Shown: piece after piece, positions 1-6,435 of the stretch
Position numbering within the stretch: position 1 is the first letter of the stretch
How the letters are laid out: the number at the start of each line of letters is the position of its first letter
NCBI GenBank assembly: GCA_003648395.1
Contig: QMPB01000261.1
Coordinates: 1 to 6,579, forward strand
From: Bacteroidota bacterium
GTDB taxonomy: Bacteria > Bacteroidota > Bacteroidia > Bacteroidales > UBA1556
Direction: 5' to 3'
DNA length: 6,579 bases
The notes under the pieces: model-generated
Database searches by the model: none
What the model was told of the DNA's origin: nothing
What the model saw: the letters and a program-made list of their open reading frames with translations, nothing else
Translations under genes and position numbers: made by a program

Positions 1-28
1 ATACAGAACTATAAAAACCAAAAATAAT

Positions 29-1519
29 ATGTTCAAATACGGAATAGACAAACTAACAGTAGACAAAGCCATTGCAATAGCAAAAGGCGAATTAAAGGGA
101 GAGCTAACAAAAGAAGCAATTATAAAAGTAAATGAATGTCGTCGTAAAGTAGAAGTAATGTCAAATGGTGCAAAAGCAGTTTATGGCATTAATACTGGTT
201 TTGGTCCTTTATGTGATGTGCAAATCACACCTGATGAAACAAGTCAGCTGCAAGAAAACTTACTTATTACTCATGCTGTAGGCGTAGGAAATCCTATTGA
301 TAAACAATTATCAAAAATAATGATGATTGCAAAGGTTCACGCCCTTTGCCAAGGTTTCTCTGGAGTGAGAGTTGAGTTAATTGAGCGGATTCTTTATTTC
401 ATCGAAAATGATTTGCTTCCAGTAGTTCCAGAGCAAGGTTCTGTTGGCGCATCAGGTGATTTAGCTCCATTATCACACTTATTTCTAACACTTCTTGGAG
501 AAGGTGAATTTTGGGATGGTGATAAGATAGTACAAGCTAAAGAGGTTCTTGCAAAACATAATTTACAAGCAATAAAACTAGCAGCAAAAGAAGGATTAGG
601 TTTAATAAATGGAACTCAATTTATTCTTGCTCATGCAATTGTAGGCCTTAGAAAGATGGAGTATCTTCTTGACTTAGCCGATTTGTCAGGAGCTATGAGT
701 ATAGAAGGATATCAAGGTAGTGTTTCTCCTTTTAGAGAGGAACTACATACTATTAGACCATATAAAGGAACCATAGAAGTAGCTAAGCATATGCGACATC
801 TATTGGCTGATTCTGAGAATATTGCATCGCATGCTAATTGCGAAAGAGTACAAGATCCATATTCAATGCGGTGTATTCCTCAAGTGCATGGGGCATCGCG
901 CAATGCTTATTATCACCTAAAGGAGATGGCAGAAATTGAAATGAATTCTGTAACTGATAATCCAATAGTACTTAGCGAAACAGAGGCTATTTCTGGAGGT
1001 AACTTCCATGGGCAGCCAATGGCTATGGTACTCGATTATGCAGCCTTAGCTGCTGCCGAATTAGGAAATATCTCCGACAGAAGAAGTTATTTGCTTCTTG
1101 AAGGTAAATTTGGACTTCCAAGATTATTAACAGAAGCTGGAGGTCTTAATTCTGGTTTTATGATTCCACAATATACTACAGCAGCATTGGTTACAGAGAA
1201 CAAATCTCTATGTTTTCCTCCTTCTGCCGATAGTGTTCCTACTTCTTTAGGACAAGAGGATCACGTTTCAATGGGTAGTATTTCTGGTAGAAAATTCAAC
1301 CAAATTCTTGGTAATATTGACAAAATATTTGCAATAGAACTTATGTATGCTGCCCAAGCTTTAGAGTTTAGAAAAGAGCATAGTTTCTCAGAATTAGTTG
1401 AGAAAAACTTTAAAATTATTCGTAAGTATGTAGCCAAACTTGAGAATGATAGAATTCTTAAAGACGATATCAATAAACTAATAGAAATGGTAAGAGAAGA
1501 GGCTTTTGTAGTTAAATAG
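29..1519 (+). CDS. hutH: Histidine ammonia-lyase (histidase), first step of histidine degradation
   Basis: Cytoplasmic enzyme that removes ammonia from L-histidine to give trans-urocanate (EC 4.3.1.3). The 496-residue product is full length for the family. The ASG triad that cyclises into the MIO electrophile is at residues 141-143, inside GSVGASGDLAPLSH. Other family active-site residues are visible: Y52 in YGINTGFG, H82, N194 in GLINGTQ, Q275, Y278 and R281 in VQDPYSMR, F326 in SGGNFHGQP and E410 in QEDHVSMG. The start at 29 places Y52 within one residue of Pseudomonas putida histidase (Y53), so this ATG is very likely correct. No Shine-Dalgarno is seen, as is usual in Bacteroidota. Only 28 bases lie upstream, so its promoter is out of view. 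hutU follows in the same direction after a 230-base gap; the stop codon (1517-1519) touches the left end of a long palindrome. All key residues are intact and I see no sign of decay. Confidence 0.97.
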   Translation: MFKYGIDKLTVDKAIAIAKGELKGELTKEAIIKVNECRRKVEVMSNGAKAVYGINTGFGPLCDVQITPDETSQLQENLLITHAVGVGNPIDKQLSKIMMIAKVHALCQGFSGVRVELIERILYFIENDLLPVVPEQGSVGASGDLAPLSHLFLTLLGEGEFWDGDKIVQAKEVLAKHNLQAIKLAAKEGLGLINGTQFILAHAIVGLRKMEYLLDLADLSGAMSIEGYQGSVSPFREELHTIRPYKGTIEVAKHMRHLLADSENIASHANCERVQDPYSMRCIPQVHGASRNAYYHLKEMAEIEMNSVTDNPIVLSETEAISGGNFHGQPMAMVLDYAALAAAELGNISDRRSYLLLEGKFGLPRLLTEAGGLNSGFMIPQYTTAALVTENKSLCFPPSADSVPTSLGQEDHVSMGSISGRKFNQILGNIDKIFAIELMYAAQALEFRKEHSFSELVEKNFKIIRKYVAKLENDRILKDDINKLIEMVREEAFVVK

Positions 1520-1643
1520 TCTTTGCAAGAAAACGCCAAATACTTCGTTATTCTCGTTTTTGAATCAGTCATCCGTCAGCTGACGGACTCCTTAGTTTCA
1601 AAAACTTCAAAAGCCTCGTCTTTGACGCTTTCTTATCAAAGAC
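1519..1643. repeat. Long imperfect palindrome between hutH and hutU
   Basis: A 125-base inverted repeat that begins at the last base of the hutH stop codon. Pairing segments, outside to inside: GTCTTTG (1519-1525) with CAAAGAC (1637-1643); 1527-1543 with 1618-1634, having three mismatches; GTTTTTGAA (1556-1564) with TTCAAAAAC (1597-1605), perfect; and a central 16-base perfect palindrome TCCGTCAGCTGACGGA (1572-1587). The two arms also share a near-identical direct motif, CTCGTTTTTGA (1553-1563) and CTCGTCTTTGA (1615-1625). As RNA it would form a long interrupted hairpin. No T-tract follows the right arm, so it is not a standard intrinsic terminator. No open frame of note lies inside. It may be a dispersed non-coding repeat (MITE-like or REP-like) or an mRNA-end or attenuation structure within the hut transcript; the sequence does not decide between these. 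Confidence 0.75.
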
Positions 1644-1698
1644 TTAAATATACGTAGTTTTCTTGTAGACACTAAATAGTCTTTACGTGAAACTTATA

Positions 1699-1737
1699 AA
1701 TAACCAATTTTTCCCCGAGTAATTGGGAATAACCAAT
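1699..1737 (+). promoter_or_regulatory. Short direct and inverted repeats just upstream of hutU
   Basis: AATAACCAAT occurs twice, at 1699-1708 and 1728-1737. Between and over these lie two overlapping dyads: CCAATT (1704-1709) with AATTGG (1721-1726), and TTCCC (1711-1715) with GGGAA (1725-1729). They end 12 bases before the hutU ATG. The layout could be an operator or a small 5' UTR hairpin acting on hutU translation. No convincing TTG/TAnnTTTG promoter was found in the gap, so hutU may be transcribed from upstream of hutH. Function is inferred only from position. Confidence 0.3.
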
Positions 1738-1749
1738 ATACACCACAAT

Positions 1750-3747
1750 ATGACTTTTAAACAACAAATACAACAAGGAATCCCTAATCAACTTCCTGCA
1801 AAAAAGCAGTATCCAGAGGGAATAAATAGAGCACCAAAAAGAAAAGATATTCTTTCAAAAGAAGAAAAACAATTGGCTATACGTAATGCTTTACGCTATT
1901 TTCCAAAAGAATGGCATCAGGAATTAGCTGTAGAATTTGCACAAGAGCTTAAAGATTATGGACGTATTTATATGTATCGTCTTAAGCCAGATTATGAGAT
2001 ATATGCTCGCCCAATTTCAGAATATCCTGCTAAATCGCAACAAGCGGCAGGGATAATGCTAATGATGCAAAATAATTTGAATCCTGCTGTTGCTCAGCAT
2101 CCCATGGAGCTTATTACCTATGGTGGAAATGGTGCTGTTTTTCAAAATTGGGCGCAATATCTTATTACTATGAAGTATCTTTCCGAAATGACTGATGAGC
2201 AAACCCTTAATTTGTATTCGGGGCATCCAATGGGCTTATTCCCTTCTTCCAAAGAATCGCCACGAGTGATTGTTACCAATGGTCTTATGATTCCAAATCA
2301 TTCTTCACCAGATGATTGGGAGAAATATAATGCTCTCGGGGTTACTCAGTATGGACAAATGACAGCAGGCTCTTTTATGTATATCGGACCTCAAGGAATT
2401 GTTCACGGAACAACTATTACTTTGATGAATGCCTTCCGTAAGATTCTAAAAAAAGAAGAAAATCCTAATGGAAAGATTTTCTTAACTGCCGGACTTGGAG
2501 GAATGAGTGGTGCGCAACCTAAAGCGGGTAATATTGCTGGTTGTGTAACTGTTGCTGCTGAGGTGAATGAGAAAGCTGCACGAAAGCGATATGAGCAAGG
2601 TTGGGTAGATGTTTTAGTTGAGAATATGGATGATCTTATTTCTCGAGTTAAGCAAGCACAAGAGAATAAAGAGGTTGTTTCTATTGCTTATATTGGCAAT
2701 ATTGTTAATGTATGGGAGAGATTTGATGAGGAGAATATCTTTATTCATGTTGGTTCAGATCAAACTTCATTGCATATTCCTTGGACTGGAGGATATTATC
2801 CTGTTGATGTAAGTTTTGAGGAGGCTAATAGAATGATAGCTGAAGAGCCAGAATTATTTAAAGAGAAAGTTCAAGAAAGTTTACGTCGCCATGCTGCTGC
2901 TGTAAATAAGCATACTGCTAAAGGAACTTATTTCTTCGATTATGGAAATGCATTCTTGCTAGAGGCTTCTCGCGCTGGTGCTGATATTATGGCTGAGAAT
3001 AATATTGATTTTAAGTATAAATCATATGTTCAGGATATACTAGGGCCAATGTGCTTCGATTATGGTTTTGGTCCATTCCGTTGGGTTTGTACTTCTGGGA
3101 AGTCAGAAGATCTCGATATGACAGACCAGATTGCCATGGAAGTAATGCAGGAAATAATGGAAAATTCTCCTGAGGAAATTCAGCTACAAATGCAAGATAA
3201 TATCACTTGGATTGCTAATGCTAAAAAGAATAAATTGGTAGTTGGCTCTCAAGCCCGTATTCTTTATGCAGATGCTGAAGGTCGTGCTAAGATAGCCGAA
3301 GCTTTCAATAATGCCATTGCTGAAGGTAAAATTGGCGCAGTAGTTCTTGGTCGCGACCACCATGATGTTAGTGGTACAGATTCTCCATATCGTGAGACTT
3401 CAAATATATACGATGGTAGTAAATTCACTGCTGACATGGCTATTCATAATGTAATTGGCGATAGTTTTAGAGGTGCTACTTGGGTTTCTATTCACAATGG
3501 TGGTGGAGTAGGTTGGGGAGAAGTGATGAATGGTGGTTTTGGAATGTTGCTCGATGGAACTCCAGAAGCTGATGCTAGACTTAAGAAAATGCTTTTCTTC
3601 GATGTAAATAATGGTATTGCTCGTAGAAGTTGGGCTAGAAATGAAGGTTCTCTTTTTGCTATTAAGAGAGAAATGGATCGTTCTCCTAATCTGAAAGTTA
3701 CTATTCCTAACTTGGTTGAAGATGACCTACTAAAAGATTTATTCTAA
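1750..3747 (+). CDS. hutU: Urocanate hydratase (urocanase), long form
   Basis: Cytoplasmic NAD+-dependent enzyme that hydrates urocanate to 4-imidazolone-5-propionate (EC 4.2.1.49), the second step of histidine breakdown. I take the ATG at 1750, giving 665 residues; the frame can be extended to a TTG at 1723, but those nine codons overlap the repeats upstream. Family blocks in order: YGGNGAVFQNW (124-134), YSGHPMGLFPS (156-166), the glycine-rich dinucleotide-binding segment LTAGLGGMSGAQP (245-257), FDYGFGPFRWVCTSG (436-450) with C447 in the place expected for the conserved active-site cysteine, a second active-site block that opens RDHHDVSG (535-542), and GATWVSIHNGGGVGWG (575-590). The protein is about 100 residues longer than the proteobacterial HutU of about 557, as in the long urocanases. 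The stop codon overlaps the hutI start by one base (TAATG), which implies cotranscription and translational coupling. Confidence 0.96.
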   Translation: MTFKQQIQQGIPNQLPAKKQYPEGINRAPKRKDILSKEEKQLAIRNALRYFPKEWHQELAVEFAQELKDYGRIYMYRLKPDYEIYARPISEYPAKSQQAAGIMLMMQNNLNPAVAQHPMELITYGGNGAVFQNWAQYLITMKYLSEMTDEQTLNLYSGHPMGLFPSSKESPRVIVTNGLMIPNHSSPDDWEKYNALGVTQYGQMTAGSFMYIGPQGIVHGTTITLMNAFRKILKKEENPNGKIFLTAGLGGMSGAQPKAGNIAGCVTVAAEVNEKAARKRYEQGWVDVLVENMDDLISRVKQAQENKEVVSIAYIGNIVNVWERFDEENIFIHVGSDQTSLHIPWTGGYYPVDVSFEEANRMIAEEPELFKEKVQESLRRHAAAVNKHTAKGTYFFDYGNAFLLEASRAGADIMAENNIDFKYKSYVQDILGPMCFDYGFGPFRWVCTSGKSEDLDMTDQIAMEVMQEIMENSPEEIQLQMQDNITWIANAKKNKLVVGSQARILYADAEGRAKIAEAFNNAIAEGKIGAVVLGRDHHDVSGTDSPYRETSNIYDGSKFTADMAIHNVIGDSFRGATWVSIHNGGGVGWGEVMNGGFGMLLDGTPEADARLKKMLFFDVNNGIARRSWARNEGSLFAIKREMDRSPNLKVTIPNLVEDDLLKDLF

Positions 3748-4982
3748 TGACTAAATTATTTATAAATATTAAAGAATTGGTTCAGGTTCGTACTGAGCCA
3801 ATTTCTTTTGTTGCTGGTGAAAATATGAAGATATTACCAAGCATCAGTAATGCATTTTTGCTTGTGGAGAATGGCCGAATTTCTGACTTTGGAGAAATGA
3901 AGGATTGTCCCAAAATTTCAGTAATTGATATAGTTGATGCTTCCGGAAGAATCGTTATGCCATCATACTGCGATTCTCATACTCACTTAGTTTATGCAGG
4001 TAACCGTGAAGGCGAGTTTGTAGATAAAATCAATGGCCTTTCTTACGAAGAAATTGCCAATCGTGGTGGTGGAATTCTTAATTCTGCCAAGTTAATTGCT
4101 ACTACTTCTGAAGATGATTTATTTGAGCAAAGTAAAGCTCGTTTACTGGAAATTATTGAGCAAGGAACTGGTGCTGTTGAGATAAAATCTGGTTATGGAT
4201 TATCTTTCGATAGCGAATTGAAAATGCTTAGAGTTATTAAAAGACTACAGCAAGATTCTAATATTGAGATAAAGGCTACTTTCCTTGGTGCTCATGCTAT
4301 TCCTGCTAATTATAAAGATAATAAGCAAGGTTATTTGAGAATGCTCATTGATGAATTAATGCCAGTAATTGCAAAGGAGAAATTAGCAGAATATGTGGAT
4401 ATTTTCTGTGAGAAAGGATATTTCTCTGTTGATGATACAGAGCTAATACTTGAAGCTGGTCAAAAATATGGACTGATTCCCAAGATTCATGTAAATCAGT
4501 TTAATGCAATTGGAGGAGTAGAAGCAGGAATAAAGTATAACGCTCTTTCTTTGGATCATCTTGAAGTATTGGGAGAGGGAGATATTGATGCCATGAAAAC
4601 ATCAAAAGCAATGCCTGTAGCACTTCCTTCTTGTTCTTACTTCTTGAGTATTTCTTATACCCCAGCTCGTGAAATAATGAAAGCAGGATTACCAATTGCC
4701 TTAGCTTCAGATTATAACCCAGGCTCTACACCATCGGGTAATATGAGTTTTGTAATTGCTACTGCTTGTATCAAGATGAAAATGACTCCAGAAGAAGCCA
4801 TTAATGCCGCAACATTAAATGGAGCTTACGCAATGGGATTGGAGAAAGAATTAGGTTCAATAACTGTTGGAAAACTAGCAAATTTGATTGTCACAAAACC
4901 AATAAATTCATATTCATCTTTAGCCTATTATTTTGCAACTAACAATATTGAGAGTGTTTATTTGAAGGGAGAAAAGCAATAG
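3747..4982 (+). CDS. hutI: Imidazolonepropionase
   Basis: Cytoplasmic metal-dependent amidohydrolase that opens the imidazolone ring to give N-formimino-L-glutamate (EC 3.5.2.7), the third step of the pathway. It has 411 residues, normal for the family. The amidohydrolase metal site is complete: H78 and H80 in DSHTHLVYAGNR, H248 in KIHVNQF and D322 in ASDYNPGS. Substrate-site blocks EIKSGYG (E145), GAHAIP (H183) and DHLE (270-273) are present. The N- and C-terminal parts form the usual small beta-sandwich around the barrel, with the C-terminal GSITVGKLANLIV typical of amidohydrolases. The ATG at 3747 shares a base with the hutU stop, so the two genes are almost certainly in one transcript. 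Its own stop (TAG, 4980-4982) abuts the remnant of hutG. No defect is seen. Confidence 0.96.
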   Translation: MTKLFINIKELVQVRTEPISFVAGENMKILPSISNAFLLVENGRISDFGEMKDCPKISVIDIVDASGRIVMPSYCDSHTHLVYAGNREGEFVDKINGLSYEEIANRGGGILNSAKLIATTSEDDLFEQSKARLLEIIEQGTGAVEIKSGYGLSFDSELKMLRVIKRLQQDSNIEIKATFLGAHAIPANYKDNKQGYLRMLIDELMPVIAKEKLAEYVDIFCEKGYFSVDDTELILEAGQKYGLIPKIHVNQFNAIGGVEAGIKYNALSLDHLEVLGEGDIDAMKTSKAMPVALPSCSYFLSISYTPAREIMKAGLPIALASDYNPGSTPSGNMSFVIATACIKMKMTPEEAINAATLNGAYAMGLEKELGSITVGKLANLIVTKPINSYSSLAYYFATNNIESVYLKGEKQ

Positions 4983-5310
4983 TGAATAGCATTAACGCCA
5001 GTCTGTCTAATAACTATACAGAGTGGGTATTATAAATTTTGATGCTCATTTCGATATGCGTCCAATTGAGAATAAAGCTAATTCTGGAACTCCTTTTAAT
5101 CAAATTATTTCTGAGCTTGGGGAAACTGGTGATAGAGTTGATTATTTTGTGTTTAAAATGTTGTCTTTTCTTTTTAATTCAAAGAAAGTGATTTCACTTG
5201 ATATAGCTGAGCTAAATCCTTCCCTTGATAGAGATAATCTTACAGCAGTTCTTGCTGCGAAAATTATAGATTTTGTAGTGATGAGTTCTGGAAATAGGAA
5301 ATTAATTTAA
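4982..5310 (+). pseudogene. hutG: Remnant of formimidoylglutamase (arginase family), N-terminal and internal parts lost
   Basis: The GTG at 5023 opens a 95-residue frame made of two pieces of a HutG-type arginase-fold hydrolase (formiminoglutamate to glutamate plus formamide). Piece one (residues 1-44) has NFDAHFDMRP with D7, H9 and D11 of the metal site, then SGTPFNQI and a DYFVF strand. Piece two (45-86) has KKVISLDIAELNPSLDRDN and LAAKIIDFVV, the normal C-terminus. The block that should lie between them is gone, including the second metal motif (DxD within LTIDxDxxD). The first third of the enzyme (GGGHE region) is also missing. Family enzymes are roughly 310-350 residues, so about 70 percent is lost and activity is not expected. 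A second frame from 4982 (18 codons, ending in NNYTEWVL) runs into this one and may be the preceding segment shifted by a frameshift; this is uncertain. The position directly after hutI fits a former fourth hut gene. Confidence 0.82.
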
Positions 5311-5323
5311 TAAAGATTATGTA

Positions 5324-5353
5324 TTGATTGTATTAATTATAAGTTTATTTTTG
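5324..5353 (+). promoter_or_regulatory. Bacteroidota-type promoter for the ZIP transporter
   Basis: TTG at 5324-5326, then a 19-base spacer, then TATTTTTG (5346-5353), an exact match to TAnnTTTG. This is the -33/-7 arrangement recognised by the primary sigma factor of Bacteroidota. Transcription would start around 5358-5362, leaving a short AT-rich leader before the ATG at 5387. It separates the transporter from the hut genes. No metal-regulator site could be assigned. Confidence 0.7.
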
Positions 5354-5386
5354 CATTGATTATTTAATATAATATTATTTCAAAAA

Positions 5387-6130
5387 ATGCTTAGCATATT
5401 AGTTTTATTTTTTAGTGTGATTATTAGTGCTGTTTTAGTAGATAGATTTAATCTTAGTGAGAAAGTATTAAGGTTATTATTAGCTTTTAGCGGTGCATAT
5501 CTACTCACAGTTGCTTTTACACATATTATTCCTAGCATATTCTCAGGAGATGACTCTAAATTTCTTGGTTATTTTGTGCTAGCTGGTTTTTTAGTTCAAT
5601 TATTGATTGAATATATATCTGGTGGAGCTGAGCATGGACATGGGCATTGCGAATCACAGAGTGGACATCATCATGATGCGCCAATAAGTATTTCTCCCTA
5701 TGCCTTATTAATAGGAATTAGCTTACATGCATTCTTTGAAGGTATTCCATTTGCATCACAGTTTCATCAACATGCCAATCTACAACACTCATTACTTTTA
5801 GGTATAGTTATACATAAAATTCCTATTGCTGTTGTTTTGATGGGACTTTTCTTGAATTCTACAAAATCTAAAGTAAAAGTATATTCTCTTATGCTAATAT
5901 TTGCTCTTGCATCTCCTTTAGGAACTATATTTGGTGGATATATCGGTGTAGGATTAGGAATAGATGTTGATTATTTTTACAAAATTATTATGGCAATACT
6001 AGTAGGAATATTTTTGCATGTTTCCACAACAATTTTATTTGAGTCAAATACTTCACACAGATTCAATTTTTTCAAATTATTTATTATTTTTATGGGTATT
6101 ACTTTTGCTATATTATCAAAATTAATATAA
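5387..6130 (+). CDS. ZIP-family divalent metal (probably zinc) transporter
   Basis: Inner-membrane protein of 247 residues with about eight hydrophobic segments (near residues 1-18, 28-50, 57-77, 101-123, 135-155, 161-184, 195-222 and 228-246). It matches the ZIP family, which carries Zn2+ and related metals into the cytoplasm. The loop after segment 3 is His-rich (EHGHGHCESQSGHHHD, 82-97), a usual ZIP metal-binding loop. Segment 4 has the signature SLHAFFEGIP with H114 and E118, and segment 5 has IHKIPIAVV with H143. Where many bacterial ZIPs have HKIPEG, the acidic residue after the proline is isoleucine here (I147). Segment 7 has H211 and E219 in FLHVSTTILFE. The A-rich sequence before the ATG and the upstream promoter support this start. 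Metal specificity cannot be told from sequence. It is transcribed independently of the hut cluster and has no obvious functional link to it. Confidence 0.9.
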   Translation: MLSILVLFFSVIISAVLVDRFNLSEKVLRLLLAFSGAYLLTVAFTHIIPSIFSGDDSKFLGYFVLAGFLVQLLIEYISGGAEHGHGHCESQSGHHHDAPISISPYALLIGISLHAFFEGIPFASQFHQHANLQHSLLLGIVIHKIPIAVVLMGLFLNSTKSKVKVYSLMLIFALASPLGTIFGGYIGVGLGIDVDYFYKIIMAILVGIFLHVSTTILFESNTSHRFNFFKLFIIFMGITFAILSKLI

Positions 6131-6219
6131 ATAGTATTGTAAAAGATAGAATATAAGGTATTTATATTTAAATTAGTAATAAATGCGCTATTTAAGTATT
6201 TAATAACCGATTTATTGCT

Positions 6220-6227
6220 TATATTTG
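6220..6227 (+). promoter_or_regulatory. TAnnTTTG -7 element ahead of the structured RNA
   Basis: TATATTTG is an exact Bacteroidota -7 match. There is no TTG at the expected distance upstream (6198-6200 reads ATT), so the -33 part is poor. Transcription would begin near 6232-6236, shortly before the structured segment. The element is short and the region AT-rich, so a chance match is possible; its position before an RNA that ends in a terminator is the main support. Confidence 0.45.
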
Positions 6228-6233
6228 CAATGG

Positions 6234-6367
6234 ATTTAGTAAACAAATAGATTACCGTAGGGTATTCCTCCTGGAAGCTTTACGGATCAAGGAGGGGAAG
6301 CCCAAATTGATAAATAATTTTTTTCATTTTGTTAGGGTATACCCGCTGGAAACAGCGGGTATTTTTT
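6234..6367 (+). ncRNA. Candidate small RNA or terminator-controlled leader, family not recognised
   Basis: An RNA of about 130 nt can be drawn from the predicted start to the terminator T-tract. Its 5' part is clearly richer in G and C than its surroundings and folds into a 12-bp hairpin: GGGT (6260-6263) with GCCC (6300-6303), TTCC (6265-6268) with GGAA (6296-6299), and TCCT (6269-6272) with AGGA (6290-6293), with a 17-nt loop. CCGTA (6255-6259), just 5' of this stem, is complementary to TACGG (6281-6285) in the loop, giving a pseudoknot or an alternative fold. A 35-nt AT-rich linker leads to the terminator. I looked for the conserved cores of SRP RNA, TPP, cobalamin and ZTP riboswitches and do not see them. 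It could be a trans-acting RNA, or a cis-acting leader of the gene starting at 6436. Start and function are inferred. Confidence 0.5.
6339..6367 (+). terminator. Strong intrinsic (Rho-independent) terminator
   Basis: A perfect 10-bp stem, ATACCCGCTG (6339-6348) with CAGCGGGTAT (6353-6362), closes a GAAA tetraloop (6349-6352) and runs into a run of six T (6362-6367). The 5' arm also overlaps a 10-base palindrome GGGTATACCC (6335-6344), which would compete with it. It ends the transcript of the candidate RNA, and possibly read-through from the ZIP gene, 68 bases before the next start codon. Confidence 0.9.
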
Positions 6368-6435
6368 GAATAATTATTTGCAACATTTTAAGTACAATCT
6401 CGTATCAACTCAAGTAACATATAATTTTATTTTTT

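Larger units (their letters stand above)
6131..6435. other. 305-base intergenic region after the ZIP gene
   Basis: No coding sequence is supported here; the only ATG frames are a few codons long. Bases 6131-6219 are AT-rich and show nothing beyond weak AT dyads, and no intrinsic terminator directly follows the ZIP gene. Bases 6220-6367 hold a -7 element, a structured RNA candidate and a terminator, described separately. Bases 6368-6435 are an AT-rich stretch leading to the next start codon, without a clear promoter. Confidence 0.7.

Noticed and set aside
1261..1572. Open frame of 103 codons on the minus strand
   Set aside because: It is antisense to conserved hutH sequence, has a composition expected of a shadow frame and shows no recognisable domain.
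1572..1643. Palindrome as an intrinsic terminator of hutH
   Set aside because: No T-tract follows either the core palindrome or the right arm, and the structure is too long and interrupted.
1655..1662. TAGTTTTC as a -7 element for hutU
   Set aside because: It lacks the final G of TAnnTTTG and there is no TTG about 19 bases upstream.
1723..1749. Extended hutU start at the TTG at 1723
   Set aside because: The nine extra codons overlap the direct and inverted repeats, TTG starts are rare, and the ATG at 1750 fits the usual length of long-form urocanases.
4501..4695. Minus-strand open frame inside hutI
   Set aside because: It lies fully antisense to conserved hutI codons, including the zinc-site region, with no independent support.
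5977..6246. Minus-strand open frame over the end of the ZIP gene
   Set aside because: Its Asn/Ile-rich, low-complexity product is what AT-rich antisense sequence gives; no start context or motif supports it.
6255..6303. SRP RNA, TPP, cobalamin or ZTP riboswitch
   Set aside because: GGAAGC and CCGTAGGG look superficially similar to parts of these RNAs, but their full conserved cores are absent.
6371..6429. Promoter for the secreted-protein gene at 6436
   Set aside because: ATTATTTG (6373-6380) and TAATTTTA (6422-6429) are only partial -7 matches; neither has a TTG at the right distance, and the second is too close to the ATG.
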